A stretch of 64,000 bases of DNA from Clostridium uliginosum (lineage in GTDB: Bacteria > Bacillota > Clostridia > Clostridiales > Clostridiaceae). Positions within the stretch are counted from its first letter, which is position 1. Each line of letters starts with the position of its first letter. Below, one piece after another: positions 8,150 to 16,399 of the stretch. The DNA is taken from the NCBI RefSeq assembly GCF_900112485.1, contig NZ_FOMG01000016.1:1-64000 (forward strand). Reading direction: 5' to 3'. The notes beneath the pieces were generated by a model. The model saw only the letters and a list, made by a program, of their open reading frames with translations. It made no database searches and had not been told where the DNA came from. Made by a program: the position numbers and the translations under genes.

Positions 8150-8612
8150 ATGAAAAATATTAAAAAACGATTTATGCTTTTATCAATTATTGTATTAGTA
8201 TTTAGTTTACTATATTACTTATATCCTAGAAGTGGATCACTTAATAGTTTTTTTTAGAACATTGTAATAAAGAAAATATTACTAAAATTATACTTAGATC
8301 TACCAATTATGATATAGAAAAAGCCATCGAATACCAAAATAATCCTACAGATTATGATTCCAAAAAATACATTGAAAGTAAAGATGAAATTGATAAAATT
8401 TTATCTTAGGCACATTCAAAAAATAATAGACCAGTATGCATTCCTCCTTGTCTGACACCAAATATACTATGAATCTTTGTTCTATTATTTTCTTTCATGT
8501 GCCTTATTTTTCTAATATAAAACTTGTTGAGCATTATGGATCTACATCAAACAGAACAAAAGGTTCTTACTATTTCTACATTTATAAAAATAATGAGAAG
8601 AACGTTACATAA
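8150..8612 (+). pseudogene. Small membrane or exported protein gene broken by a frameshift and a family B insertion
   Basis: AGGAGAAATT precedes ATG 8150, which encodes a signal or membrane segment (MKNIKKRFMLLSIIVLVFSL). The frame shifts at a T7 tract (about 8249-8255) and stops. The sequence then continues in another frame as EHCNKENITKIILRSTNYDI ... DEIDKILS. There a family B element (8408-8505) begins and supplies a TAG. After the element the protein resumes (SNIKLVEHYGSTSNRTKG, then SYYFYIYKNNEKNVT) and stops at 8612. The gene is inactivated at least twice. The family is not recognised. Confidence 0.75.
8408..8505. mobile_element. Family B element inserted in a gene
   Basis: AGGCACATTCAAAAAATAAT...ATTATTTTCTTTCATGTGCCT, with TTA on both outer sides when the shared terminal bases are counted. 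It interrupts the small plus-strand gene at 8150-8612. Confidence 0.85.
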
Positions 8613-8751
8613 AATTACACCATATATTAGAATTGTGTAATAAAAAAATATTACAAATTTATTTCTAAATAATGCAATATTTAAAATTATTATTGCTTTT
8701 ACTAATGTAAAATATAAAGATAATATTCATTACTCGAATTATAGATTATGC

Positions 8752-9259
8752 TCATTTTTTGAATATACTTTTTTTATTTAATTGCAGTTGACTTGATATA
8801 AGCTGAATAATTAATTCCTCAATTGCTGATATAGTTGCCACAAAACAGATTATATACATTAACACAGTTGTATGAATATAAGAAAACAATACCGGTGATT
8901 TTATTTCCGTAAGTGTGAATACTTGCAAAGGTTTTATATTTTTTCAAGGCTACAACCATCGATGCTAATCTGATAATACCAATTAAAATAATCAAAATTA
9001 CAATTTCAATTGCAGGATTTACGATGGGATAAAGCAAAAGTAATAATACCCCTATCATTGTCATATCAGCCATAGAATCAAGCTTTGCACCAAATATGCT
9101 TGTTGTCCCTGTCTTTCTGGCAATAAACCCATCTATAATATCACTGAATCCACAAATAATATATATTGCATAAAAAGCTACGCTTAATGGCCTAACAAAA
9201 ATCAAAGCCAAAGAAAAAATTATTCTACTAAATGATATACAATTCGGTATAGCTTTCAT
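8752..9259 (-). pseudogene. CDP-alcohol phosphatidyltransferase, C-terminal frameshift
   Basis: The first ~120 residues from ATG 9259 are a good CDP-alcohol phosphatidyltransferase (PgsA/PssA superfamily). They include the complete motif DIIDGFIAR-x8-GAKLDSMAD (residues ~39-64) and several membrane helices. After GNKITGIVFLYS the frame runs to an early stop at 8819. One frame over, the expected helix continues as HTTVLMYIICFVATISAIEE down to a stop at 8752. A short deletion or indel near 8890 therefore separates the last membrane segment. The catalytic motif is intact, so residual activity of the 146-residue product cannot be excluded. GAGGTGATTAG precedes the ATG. Confidence 0.78.
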
Positions 9260-9602
9260 CTAATCACCTCTATTAAAGTAAATAATTTTGATTACATAAT
9301 AATCTTACCATTATTTGTTATAATATATTTTATAAATATCACATTATTCAATTTCAAAGAACGTTTTTTTATTAGTTGTTACGCCAAATCTACAGATAGT
9401 GATTTATATAATTTTTTTAATTAATAGTGATATATTTATGGTATATTTTTTTAAATTAAATAAATATCAAGTTATTTATTTTAATGTGCCTTATTATAAT
9501 TTCCTAAAGAAGAACAAAAAGAGCCTATCCTTTATAAATTGGATAAGCTCTACTTATTTTTGTTACTATATATAATTTTTTTTTTTGTTTTTTTCTAATA
9601 AA
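9260..9602. other. Intergenic region with a terminator and a repeat half
   Basis: It contains a half family B end (9478-9493, ATTTTAATGTGCCTTATT) and the terminator at 9521-9550. No gene was seen. Confidence 0.5.
9521..9550 (-). terminator. Terminator of the DUF3791/DUF3990 operon
   Basis: GAGCCTATCC pairs with GGATAAGCTC over a 10-nt loop and is followed on the minus strand by CTTTTTGTTCTTC. Confidence 0.7.
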
Positions 9603-9845
9603 CTACTTACAATCTACTTTATTTTGTTTTTCATCTTTTAAACTTTCATATATATAAGTAGCACCTTCATGCCAAAGTTTAGTTTCTTCCTTTTCTAAAT
9701 CAGAATAAACCTTAGAATTATATATTTCAATTAAAGCATCTTCCAAGTTATTATGTTCTGTTTCAATAATCATTCCTGTAACTTTTGCAACCTTAAAAGG
9801 AATAAATAAATGTACATTTTCTTGAGTTATCTCAGGTAAAGTCAT
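9603..9845 (-). CDS. Small protein, third gene of a DUF3791/DUF3990 module
   Basis: I start it at ATG 9845, after GAGGAGGTATAGT, giving 80 residues (MTLPEITQENVHLFIPFKVA...). The middle (NLEDALIEIYNSKVYSDLEK) and the end (LWHEGATYIYESL) resemble the small partner proteins that accompany DUF3990 genes. The start lies 1 bp after the DUF3990 stop, so translation is probably coupled. No catalytic motif is visible. As inference, it is the regulatory or neutralising partner of the putative toxin; the name and role are unproven. Confidence 0.6.
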   Translation of the reverse strand: MTLPEITQENVHLFIPFKVAKVTGMIIETEHNNLEDALIEIYNSKVYSDLEKEETKLWHEGATYIYESLKDEKQNKVDCK

Positions 9846-9846
9846 A

Positions 9847-10332
9847 CTATACCTCCTCTTTTCCAATAAACTTTAATAAATTAATTGCTTCTTCTGTATG
9901 AAAGGATATTTGATCTGCTAATTTATAAGTTTTAAGCTCTCTTATTGCAGATTCAATATCCATAAATCTATTTTCAAAAGCATTTAAACAAGCATAAACT
10001 CTATCATCTGCTACTGGTCCTTCTACTATATGAAAATCATGTTTATAGTTTAAATTCAATCTATTATCAATAACAAAATTTAGCCATTCTTCACAAGCTT
10101 CAGTAAATCTTTGAATTTTTAAATATTTACTGTCTAATATTTTATCATCAATTTCATAAATATTTAATATACCATATTCTGATTTTTCTCTATTCTTTTT
10201 AATGCTTGCCCATTTACATGCCTGTTCTTTGCTAGTTGTAGTATAAAATCCATTTCCAAAATCTAAAGTTCTATTAGCTTTTATTATTTTAGGATCATTA
10301 ACAATTACATTACTACCATGATATAAAATCAC
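9847..10332 (-). CDS. DUF3990 protein, probable ADP-ribosyltransferase-like toxin
   Basis: 161 residues. The N-terminus [16 protein letters not shown] followed by [20 protein letters not shown] is the DUF3990 signature. YHGS and the G-F-Y-T-T segment resemble the H-Y-x motifs of ADP-ribosyltransferase folds. Residues ~105-125 read [18 protein letters not shown]. It overlaps the preceding DUF3791 gene by 4 bp and is followed at once by a small partner gene. Family knowledge suggests a toxin or effector enzyme that modifies an intracellular target, but activity is not demonstrated. It appears intact. Confidence 0.72.
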   Translation of the reverse strand: MILYHGSNVIVNDPKIIKANRTLDFGNGFYTTTSKEQACKWASIKKNREKSEYGILNIYEIDDKILDSKYLKIQRFTEACEEWLNFVIDNRLNLNYKHDFHIVEGPVADDRVYACLNAFENRFMDIESAIRELKTYKLADQISFHTEEAINLLKFIGKEEV

Positions 10333-10556
10333 AGTTCATACCCCCTATTTCTTAAAAATATCTCTATCTCTTCTAATATATATTCTTTTCCTTGAGTATG
10401 AAGCATATCATATCCATTTATTATAAATTCAATTACACCACTTACTTTAAATAAATTAGCAACATCTTTTCCAGACATAGAATGTTTAATTTTAAAATTC
10501 TCTATACAAAATGATGCAAACTCACTTATTCTTTCTTTATCATTTAATTCTAACAT
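10329..10556 (-). CDS. DUF3791 protein, probable antitoxin-like partner
   Basis: 75 residues from ATG 10556 (GAGGGTG upstream; a longer start at 10577 has a weaker site). The sequence [36 protein letters not shown] and a C-terminal YELL-like end fit DUF3791. It overlaps the DUF3990 start by 4 bp (ATGA-type coupling). DUF3791 with DUF3990 is a recurrent pair, and I infer antitoxin or chaperone function from the arrangement only. Confidence 0.65.
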   Translation of the reverse strand: MLELNDKERISEFASFCIENFKIKHSMSGKDVANLFKVSGVIEFIINGYDMLHTQGKEYILEEIEIFLRNRGYEL

Positions 10557-10678
10557 TTTAAGCACCCTCACATTCATAATCTAATTAATTTATCTGCTTA
10601 CTATAAAGAACTTTATTTATATAAATATTATATACCACTATAATAGAATAATAAACTTATTACCTTATTATAATATGC

Positions 10679-11593
10679 TTATCTCAATCTATAATTATTC
10701 CCTTGTTCCTTTTCAATTTGAACTATATAGTCTTTGCACATCTCATATATTCTAGATCCTATCCCCTCGTCAAAATATAGCAACCTATCTACTGTAAATT
10801 CAGAGCTTATTATAACTGGCAAATGATTTAAATATCTGTAATTAATAATCTCAAACATTATATTAATATCACTTTCATTTATCTTTCCTTTGAATAGGTC
10901 ATCAATAAGCAAAACATCACAAGTTTGGTATTTAGAAAGCATCTTTGTGTAATATTCATCATCTAGCATATTTCTTTTTATCTTCGTTATAACATCCCTA
11001 TATGACATATATACAACCTTAATCTTTTTATCTAAGAGATTAATTGCAAGTGCCACTGAAAGGTGTGTTTTGCCACTTCCAACTTGTCCACAAAACAGAA
11101 TACTATTTTGTTTATTATCTCTTATATTATTAAAATCATTATAAAATGTTATTGCAACATCCTTTGCAAGCTTAGAGCTTCTATTCCAAACTTGAAAATT
11201 AGAAAAGGTTTGTGTGCTCATTTCCGTATTAATTCCAGATGTTTTCCATTCACTTTTTAACTTTTTAGCCTTCGTACATTCACAAGCAATAGCTAGCGGT
11301 TGCATATGTTCTTGAGGAATTAGAATCCAGCCAGTATCATGACACACATCACATTTATATGAGAATTTAACCCTTTTATTTCTCCCTCCAGAATTATGAA
11401 TTAAAGATTCAGATCTTTCACCTTTTCCAGCAAATTTATCCATAGAATATATATGAGTCGAATTTCCTTCAGATGAGCTTTTCTTCACTGTTTCTTCTCT
11501 CTTTTCCCCTAACTCCCTTTGGCTGTTTTGGTCTGAATCCTTTGAATTCATTTGCATTTGAATCTTTATTCTTTCCATTGGTGTAAGCTCCAT
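10679..11593 (-). CDS. DnaC/IstB-like phage helicase loader
   Basis: 304 residues. N-terminal ~80 residues are charged and low in complexity. CDVCHDTGW...CECTKAKK (about 78-107) forms a four-cysteine zinc site typical of phage DnaC-like proteins. The AAA+ domain has Walker A GQVGSGKTHL (~168-177) and Walker B VLLIDDLFKG (~228-237). It would load replicative helicase at a phage origin. The start overlaps the upstream DnaD-like gene by 125 nt in another frame. An internal ATG (for example MDKFAGKG) is possible and would remove the overlap. Part of a phage replication remnant that lacks the rest of the phage. Confidence 0.8.
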   Translation of the reverse strand: MELTPMERIKIQMQMNSKDSDQNSQRELGEKREETVKKSSSEGNSTHIYSMDKFAGKGERSESLIHNSGGRNKRVKFSYKCDVCHDTGWILIPQEHMQPLAIACECTKAKKLKSEWKTSGINTEMSTQTFSNFQVWNRSSKLAKDVAITFYNDFNNIRDNKQNSILFCGQVGSGKTHLSVALAINLLDKKIKVVYMSYRDVITKIKRNMLDDEYYTKMLSKYQTCDVLLIDDLFKGKINESDINIMFEIINYRYLNHLPVIISSEFTVDRLLYFDEGIGSRIYEMCKDYIVQIEKEQGNNYRLR

Positions 11594-12674
11594 TTATAAT
11601 CTCCTCCTTTTCCTTTGGATATCCCTCTCTTCTCCAATTTTTCAATATCCCATTAATGTATTTCATGTCAGGCTTATTTACTTCTATAGACCTATCAATA
11701 GCACTCCTAACATGCTCCTTTCCATGCATAGAAATAGCTAATTTAAGAGAACCTAAATCAAGTCCACCCATTCTTCCTGTTAGCTGCTCATAATGCTTTA
11801 ATAAATTTCCTGCTTCACCTGAAATATTTTCCTTTGGATTATTATTAGGAGTATAGCTTATATTAAACTCTTGAGAATTATTTAATTCCTGTGATTCTTC
11901 AAAGTTAAAGAGGGCTAGTCCATCTTGACAACTTAAATCTTTTTTATTTATATCACCAGTATTATTATTCTTACTCTCTATCTTATTCTTATTCTTATTC
12001 TCTATCTTATTCTGTTCCGTTACAGTAACGTTACTTTCATTTTCTGTAATGTTACAAGAATTATTTGTAACATTACTTTTAATATTCATAGCGTTACAAC
12101 TATTTTCTTCTGAATTTCGGACAAAATTATCCTCATTAGCTTCATTAGAATTTGAATTTTGAACATAATTATCCTGCTGCATTAAAGTATTAATATCTTC
12201 AGATTCATTACTTATATTATCACTAGATTCTTCTATAAGATTTTCACTTTTCTTCCCTTCACCAAGCTCCTTAAGTTGTTTTTTTCTTTCTCTATGATTT
12301 TCAACCCTTTTCCGGCCTTGTGCTCTTACACGTTCCATTCCCTCAATATTTTGATGCTTATCCCAATTAGCAATTCTTATAAGATTATCCTCATCTATCT
12401 CTATCATTGCAAAATCTTTTAAGGTTTTTAATGCAAGCCTAATAGAGGTAATAGGTCTACAAAAAATAGTAGACAACATTTCCTCACTATATGGGATATT
12501 TTCACTTAAAAATATAAATCCATTTGCATTATTCTTCCCAGCTTGGACTAGTAGCCTTATCCAAATATAATGAATTGTATCTCTCTCTGGCATTGCATCT
12601 ATTAATCTAATCTTTTCATCCTCAAACATATTAGTTGTTATCTTAATCCACTTAATATCTGACACTATTTTCAC
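11469..12674 (-). CDS. DnaD-like phage replisome organiser
   Basis: 401 residues. Residues 1-120 match the phage replisome organiser N-terminal winged-helix domain (WIKITTNMFEDEKIRLIDAM, YIWIRLLVQAGK). Residues ~130-260 are a low-complexity, Asn/Lys/Glu-rich linker. Residues ~290-360 match the DnaD C-terminal domain (LLKHYEQLTGRMGG, SAIDRSIEVNKPDMKYINGI, LKNWRREG). Such proteins bind the phage origin and recruit the DnaC-like loader encoded next. GAGAGGAAGTG is suitably upstream of the ATG. The basic tail (PKQPKGVRGKERR) is the part overlapped by the loader gene. Confidence 0.83.
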   Translation of the reverse strand: MKIVSDIKWIKITTNMFEDEKIRLIDAMPERDTIHYIWIRLLVQAGKNNANGFIFLSENIPYSEEMLSTIFCRPITSIRLALKTLKDFAMIEIDEDNLIRIANWDKHQNIEGMERVRAQGRKRVENHRERKKQLKELGEGKKSENLIEESSDNISNESEDINTLMQQDNYVQNSNSNEANEDNFVRNSEENSCNAMNIKSNVTNNSCNITENESNVTVTEQNKIENKNKNKIESKNNNTGDINKKDLSCQDGLALFNFEESQELNNSQEFNISYTPNNNPKENISGEAGNLLKHYEQLTGRMGGLDLGSLKLAISMHGKEHVRSAIDRSIEVNKPDMKYINGILKNWRREGYPKEKEEIINGAYTNGKNKDSNANEFKGFRPKQPKGVRGKERRNSEEKLI

Positions 12675-12840
12675 TTCCTCTCTTTAAATTAAACAACTTG
12701 TCTTAAATAAAACAATTTATTTTTTCCTAATACATTCCATAAAAGAATAATCATCCTAGAATTACAAACTTCTATATAACACCTAAAAATTTGAAACTCA
12801 CCTTTAGCCCATTTCTTTTATATGTCTTATATTTATTTGG

Positions 12841-13251
12841 GGCTATGTTTTAATATAGTGTTGACATTGTTACATTTTTGTTCAGTGGACATTAGAATTG
12901 GACTTTTAGAACTCTTAAGTGAGAATCCAAAAGTAAATGTCCAAATTTTATATTTGGAAACATGAACTTTCCCTGTGGGCATTTTACATTTGGTATATCG
13001 AACTTACTCAGTGAACGAATGTGAGTCGAGTTTCCTTGAGTATTGTCACATTAGTTGCTTGTCCGAAGCTTGTCTTTGGAGCAAGCTGGAATGGGACTAT
13101 ACTCATTTAGATATTCTTAAGTGAGAGTCAAAATTTTATATTTTGTTGCTCGAACTTACTCAGCGAATGAATATGAGTCGAGTTTCCTATATTAATTCTT
13201 TAGCCCGCTGAACAATATGTAACAATGTCAACACGGTTTTAAAACAGAGCC
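12841..13251. mobile_element. Family A MITE-like element, long (about 410 bp) form
   Basis: GGCTATGTTTTAATATAGTG...CGGTTTTAAAACAGAGCC. It contains extra inverted blocks absent from the short form (GTGAGTCGAGTTTCC, AAGCTTGTCTTTGGAGC). TTATTT occurs on both flanks. It separates the DnaD-like gene from the YqaJ gene. Confidence 0.82.
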
Positions 13252-13265
13252 TTATTTTTTATCTT

Positions 13266-13835
13266 CTAACTAAACTTTGGTGGAATTTTCTTTGCTACAT
13301 GATTAATCCAAAATTCTCTTTCTTTTTCAACAATTTTAGAAATCAATTCATCATCACGCTCAACCTCATGAATTATAAACTTACTATTATCAATTAAAGC
13401 TGCTATATAACACTTATCCGCACCCCTTACTTCCATATCATGTTGAGCCTCAACTAAATGCTTAGGTGGAACTTCATATTTTCTCCACTCATTACCTTCA
13501 ACATGATTTACTACCATGCACTCTAAAATTGAATTCTCAGAAACTACCTTTCTATCAACATTTCCAATCATAAAATTACAATCTCTACCCGCTGTAGTCC
13601 TCTTATCTTTCCTTACTTTTTTACCTGTTCTAAGTGCAAATTCCCTAGAAACTATTTCTTCTAAAGTACTATACCAATAAGTAACTTCACCATTTTCATC
13701 AGCCTCTTTAACATCTTCTGTCTTTTCCCTATAAACATCAATTACACTCTTCACTTTATCAACTCCCATAATAGCTCCAACATCTGAACCTAAAATTCCC
13801 TTTTGACATTCTTTAATTTCTGATAATTTACTCAT
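13266..13835 (-). CDS. YqaJ-family phage recombination nuclease, catalytic lysine apparently lost
   Basis: 189 residues of the YqaJ/lambda-exonuclease type: LGSDVGAIMGVDK at the N-terminus, EEIVSREFALRTGKKVRKDK, IGNVDRKV, then SILECMVVNHVEG, and finally LVEAQHDMEVRGADKCYIAAL. These nucleases use D...E-x-K. The usual EC/IK after the central strand is here ECM, so the lysine is replaced. It would resect DNA ends for phage recombination; with the Lys missing it may be inactive. The protein is also shorter than typical (~200-300). It belongs to the prophage remnant and reads away from the Xre repressor. Confidence 0.72.
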   Translation of the reverse strand: MSKLSEIKECQKGILGSDVGAIMGVDKVKSVIDVYREKTEDVKEADENGEVTYWYSTLEEIVSREFALRTGKKVRKDKRTTAGRDCNFMIGNVDRKVVSENSILECMVVNHVEGNEWRKYEVPPKHLVEAQHDMEVRGADKCYIAALIDNSKFIIHEVERDDELISKIVEKEREFWINHVAKKIPPKFS

Positions 13836-13878
13836 TTAAATCTACCCCTTATACTTATATTTTTTATATTTATTATTT

Positions 13879-14102
13879 GGCTATGTCTTTAAGTAATGTT
13901 TATATTGTAATATAATGGCGAACTGGCATTGGAATTTGCTTTTTAGAACTCTTAATGAATATTTGTACTATTAATTGCTTGTCACAATCTGTGATTGGGA
14001 GCATGCATTAATAGGACTAATATTCATTTTTAGAGTTCTTAAAGTAAATTCCACTGTCCATGAGCTTTATATTCAATATAAACATTCACTTAAAAGCATA
14101 GC
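13879..14102. mobile_element. Family A MITE-like element, short form
   Basis: GGCTATGTCTTTAAGTAATG...CACTTAAAAGCATAGC, with the standard interior (GGCGAACTGGCATTGGAATT, GGGAGCATGCATTAATAGG). It lies between yqaJ and the repressor control region. Confidence 0.82.
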
Positions 14103-14138
14103 TATGTTTCACTTTAGGTTATTCTTGTACTGCTTTGT

Positions 14139-14153
14139 TACTTATTAAGCAAC
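14139..14153. promoter_or_regulatory. Putative phage repressor operator 1
   Basis: TACTTATTAAGCAAC, a near-dyad that matches the site at 14183 in 13 of 15 positions, in the divergent control region upstream of the Xre repressor. Confidence 0.45.
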
Positions 14154-14182
14154 ATAATACTATTTATGGATTATATTGTCAA

Positions 14183-14197
14183 TACTTATCAAGTAAC
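14183..14197. promoter_or_regulatory. Putative phage repressor operator 2
   Basis: TACTTATCAAGTAAC contains the perfect 13-bp dyad TACTTATCAAGTA. It lies 44 bp from operator 1 and 27 bp before the -35 box of the repressor promoter. Confidence 0.5.
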
Positions 14198-14223
14198 TTT
14201 TACCATTATTTCGGATATTTTTG

Positions 14224-14251
14224 TTGCATACTCAGAAACAAATGATATAAT
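14224..14251 (+). promoter_or_regulatory. SigA-type promoter of the Xre repressor
   Basis: TTGCAT and TATAAT are separated by 16 bp, 140 bp before the repressor ATG. A family A remnant lies in the leader between them. Confidence 0.55.
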
Positions 14252-14283
14252 TATAATTAATTAAAGACTTTGTTTTAAAACAG

Positions 14284-14356
14284 AGCTATGTTTTAAATTA
14301 AATTTTACAGTCCATGAGCTTTATATTAAAATATCAACACGATTTTAAAACATAGC
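14284..14356. repeat. Family A remnant in the repressor leader
   Basis: AGCTATGTTTTAAATT...CGATTTTAAAACATAGC keeps both ends and the TCCATGAGCTTTATATT block but has lost most of the interior. Confidence 0.7.
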
Positions 14357-14390
14357 ATAAAACAGAGGCAACAAATAAAGGGTGGTATAA

Positions 14391-14819
14391 ATGGCCTTAA
14401 AAGAAAATATTAAAAGAAAACGCTTAGAATTGCATTTAACATTAGAAGAACTTTCTAAAAAATTAGGTGTAAGCAAGCCAACCTTGCAACGATATGAGAG
14501 TGGAGTTATATCTAACATACCGTCTGATAAAATTGAAAGACTTGCTGAAATATTAGAAACAACACCTTCTTATTTAATGGGTTGGGAAGAAAGTAAAAAA
14601 GAAATAAAGTTAATAACAGAAGAAGCAAAATTATTAAATAAATACAATAATTTAGATGATAAAGGTAAACATACAATTAATACTGTATTAGATATGGAAT
14701 ACAATAGATGTGTTAAATCTTATCTAATGCCAGTTGCAGCCCACAATGATTTTAATAATGATGAAGAAGATCAAAAATTAATGCAAAAAGATTTAGAAGA
14801 TATGGACAATAATTGGTAA
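14391..14819 (+). CDS. Xre-family phage repressor
   Basis: 142 residues. Residues 1-65 form a Cro/CI helix-turn-helix: ENIKRKRLELHLTLEELSKK, then LGVSKPTLQRYESGV, then IPSDKIERLAEILETTPSYL. The C-terminal half is acidic and helical, without the LexA/CI autocleavage serine-lysine domain. AAAGGGTGG precedes the ATG. It is followed after ~20 bp by an ImmA-like gene and lies divergent from phage replication genes, the normal order of an immunity region. It likely binds the two TACTTATYAAGYAAC sites upstream. Because the prophage lacks integrase and virion genes, the repressor is probably a relic, though intact. Confidence 0.85.
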   Translation: MALKENIKRKRLELHLTLEELSKKLGVSKPTLQRYESGVISNIPSDKIERLAEILETTPSYLMGWEESKKEIKLITEEAKLLNKYNNLDDKGKHTINTVLDMEYNRCVKSYLMPVAAHNDFNNDEEDQKLMQKDLEDMDNNW

Positions 14820-14838
14820 GAATGTAGAGGTGGTTTAT

Positions 14839-15315
14839 TTGAATAAATTTGAAATTTTACTTCAAGAAACTGAAAGGTATAATATCTCTGTGAAAGAAAA
14901 GAATTTACAATCTAAAGCCAAAGGCCTATGCAAAGGTAATAAAATAGCCATTAACAATAAACTCAAAACCATTAGTGAAAAATCTTGTGTGCTTGCTGAA
15001 GAGCTTGGACATTATCATAGAACAGTTGGCAATATTACGGACCAAACAAATATTAAAAATAGAAAACAAGAAATCAAAGCTCGTAGGTGGGGATATGAAA
15101 AACTTGTGGGTTTAGTTAACATAATAAATGCTTTTGAATATGGAGCACATACCCTCTTTGAAATGACTGAATATTTAGAAGTCACTGAAGAATTTTTAAA
15201 TAATTCCTTAAATTACTATAGAAAAAAATATGGTATTAGCTGTGAAATAGATAGCTATATCATTTACTTTGAACCAAATTTAAGCATACTAAAATTACTT
15301 CAAGCCAAAGACTGA
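14839..15315 (+). CDS. ImmA/IrrE-like metallopeptidase
   Basis: About 158 residues from TTG 14839, which has AGAGGTGG five bases upstream. The core reads SEKSCVLAEELGHYHRTVGN, the form of the zinc motif seen in many Firmicutes phage ImmA proteins, where AEELGH stands in place of HELGH. C-terminal residues (RRWGYEKLVGLVNII, EVTEEFLNNSLNYYRKKYG) are also typical. ImmA proteins cleave the partner Xre repressor to induce the element, and here the two genes are adjacent. The stop codon's last base is also the first base of a family B repeat, so the original 3' end may have been changed. Confidence 0.8.
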   Translation: MNKFEILLQETERYNISVKEKNLQSKAKGLCKGNKIAINNKLKTISEKSCVLAEELGHYHRTVGNITDQTNIKNRKQEIKARRWGYEKLVGLVNIINAFEYGAHTLFEMTEYLEVTEEFLNNSLNYYRKKYGISCEIDSYIIYFEPNLSILKLLQAKD

Positions 15316-15364
15316 GGCATATTCAAAAAAATAACTAAATTTCATCCTTTATTTTAATATGCCT
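15315..15364. repeat. Family B element, minimal copy abutting the immA stop
   Basis: AGGCATATTCAAAAAAATAA...TTATTTTAATATGCCT. Only the two ends remain. Confidence 0.75.
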
Positions 15365-15378
15365 AAGTTGAAAACAAA

Positions 15379-15435
15379 GAAATAGAGATCAATTACTTGC
15401 ACAATGTTGCTAAATAATTGACCTCTATTTTTTTA
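15379..15435 (+). terminator. Terminator after the immunity genes
   Basis: AAATAGAGATCAATTA pairs with TAATTGACCTCTATTT and is followed by TTTTATA on the plus strand. Confidence 0.75.
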
Positions 15436-15981
15436 TATAGTTTAGGCTTCTTACTATAGTTAATGGCTTAAATAACCTCTATCACCTTGATTCTCTCTCA
15501 TTATTTTTCATGTAATCTTGTGTAAAAATTTAACTTTTATTTTATATATTCAATTGTTAAATTATGGTATAATAAAAAAAGGGAGAGAACCTAAACAAAA
15601 AATAAGCACAGAAAAATATGGGAAATAAATACTTAATATTAAGTAATTATTAGTCTATGGCTAACAATGATGATTAAGGTCTGTGATAAAGCACATTCAA
15701 AAAAATAATAGACCAGTATGCTTGTCTATTATTTTCTTTCATGTGACTAACGATTATGATTAAAGTCTGTTTCTAATAAGTGTAAAATAGATTCCCATAA
15801 ATAAAAAACTTCTTCATTATCCTTCTAATCTCATTCTTTGTATGTCTATTTACTGAAATATATCCGTATTCTTAACTATGAGCTCTAAGTAATAGTCCTT
15901 ACAGGGTTCAATAAAATGTTAAGGTAGAGTATTTTAGTTTTATATAGATCATACTGGACTAGAAAGAGAGGATGCATATAT
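15436..15981. other. Intergenic stretch with a family B copy and a short direct repeat
   Basis: A family B copy (15690-15748) is flanked by two similar ~28-bp segments (AACAATGATGATTAAGGTCT at 15663 and AACGATTATGATTAAAGTCT at 15749). The remainder should hold the promoter of the small gene at 15982. I saw no other gene. Confidence 0.5.
15690..15748. repeat. Family B element, minimal copy
   Basis: AAGCACATTCAAAAAAATAA, then GACCAGTATGCTTGTC, then TATTATTTTCTTTCATGTGACT. Confidence 0.72.
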
Positions 15982-16107
15982 ATGAAACTTGAAGGACATA
16001 ACGGAAACAATTGGTTTAGACTTCTTGTTTCAACAGAAAATGAAAGGTTCTTTGGTGTTCTTATATTTTTATTTGGAATTATTTTGGTATTAGTTAAATA
16101 CCTTTAA
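15982..16107 (+). CDS. 41-residue single-span membrane protein
   Basis: A short frame from ATG 15982 with GAGAGG 9 nt upstream. It begins MKLEGHNGNNWFRLLVSTEN, continues ERFFGVLIFLFGIIL, and ends VLVKYL. The second half is a single transmembrane helix; the first half is polar. Ribosome binding site, composition and a hairpin about 85 bp after the stop support a real gene. No family is recognised. It could be a small membrane regulator or a type I toxin-like peptide, but nothing proves either. Confidence 0.45.
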   Translation: MKLEGHNGNNWFRLLVSTENERFFGVLIFLFGIILVLVKYL

Positions 16108-16190
16108 TATAGCAAAAAGGTCTCTATATAGTAACTCTCCCAAGAAACACTATATAAAAACCTTCACCAAATAAAATATTAGAATCACAT

Positions 16191-16215
16191 GAGGTAGCTC
16201 CTTTGGAGCTATCTC
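16191..16215. terminator. Hairpin after the 41-residue gene
   Basis: GAGGTAGCTCC pairs with GGAGCTATCTC (one mismatch). No clear T-run follows, so it may be a stabilising or weak terminator structure. Confidence 0.4.
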
Positions 16216-16399
16216 AACCAAAGTTTTAATCTATATAAATTTTAACTACATATCTATATAATATACCTAAATTATACCCTATTTGTTACTTATTATACAA
16301 AATAATTTTATTAAATTAAACATACATAGTTCTAATTATACGCATTTAACTGGTAAAAAATTACAAAATCTATAAATAGTACAACACTTTAATTTATTG

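Noticed and set aside
10679..15315. Complete inducible prophage
   Set aside because: No integrase, terminase, capsid, tail or lysis genes and no attachment-site repeats could be found.
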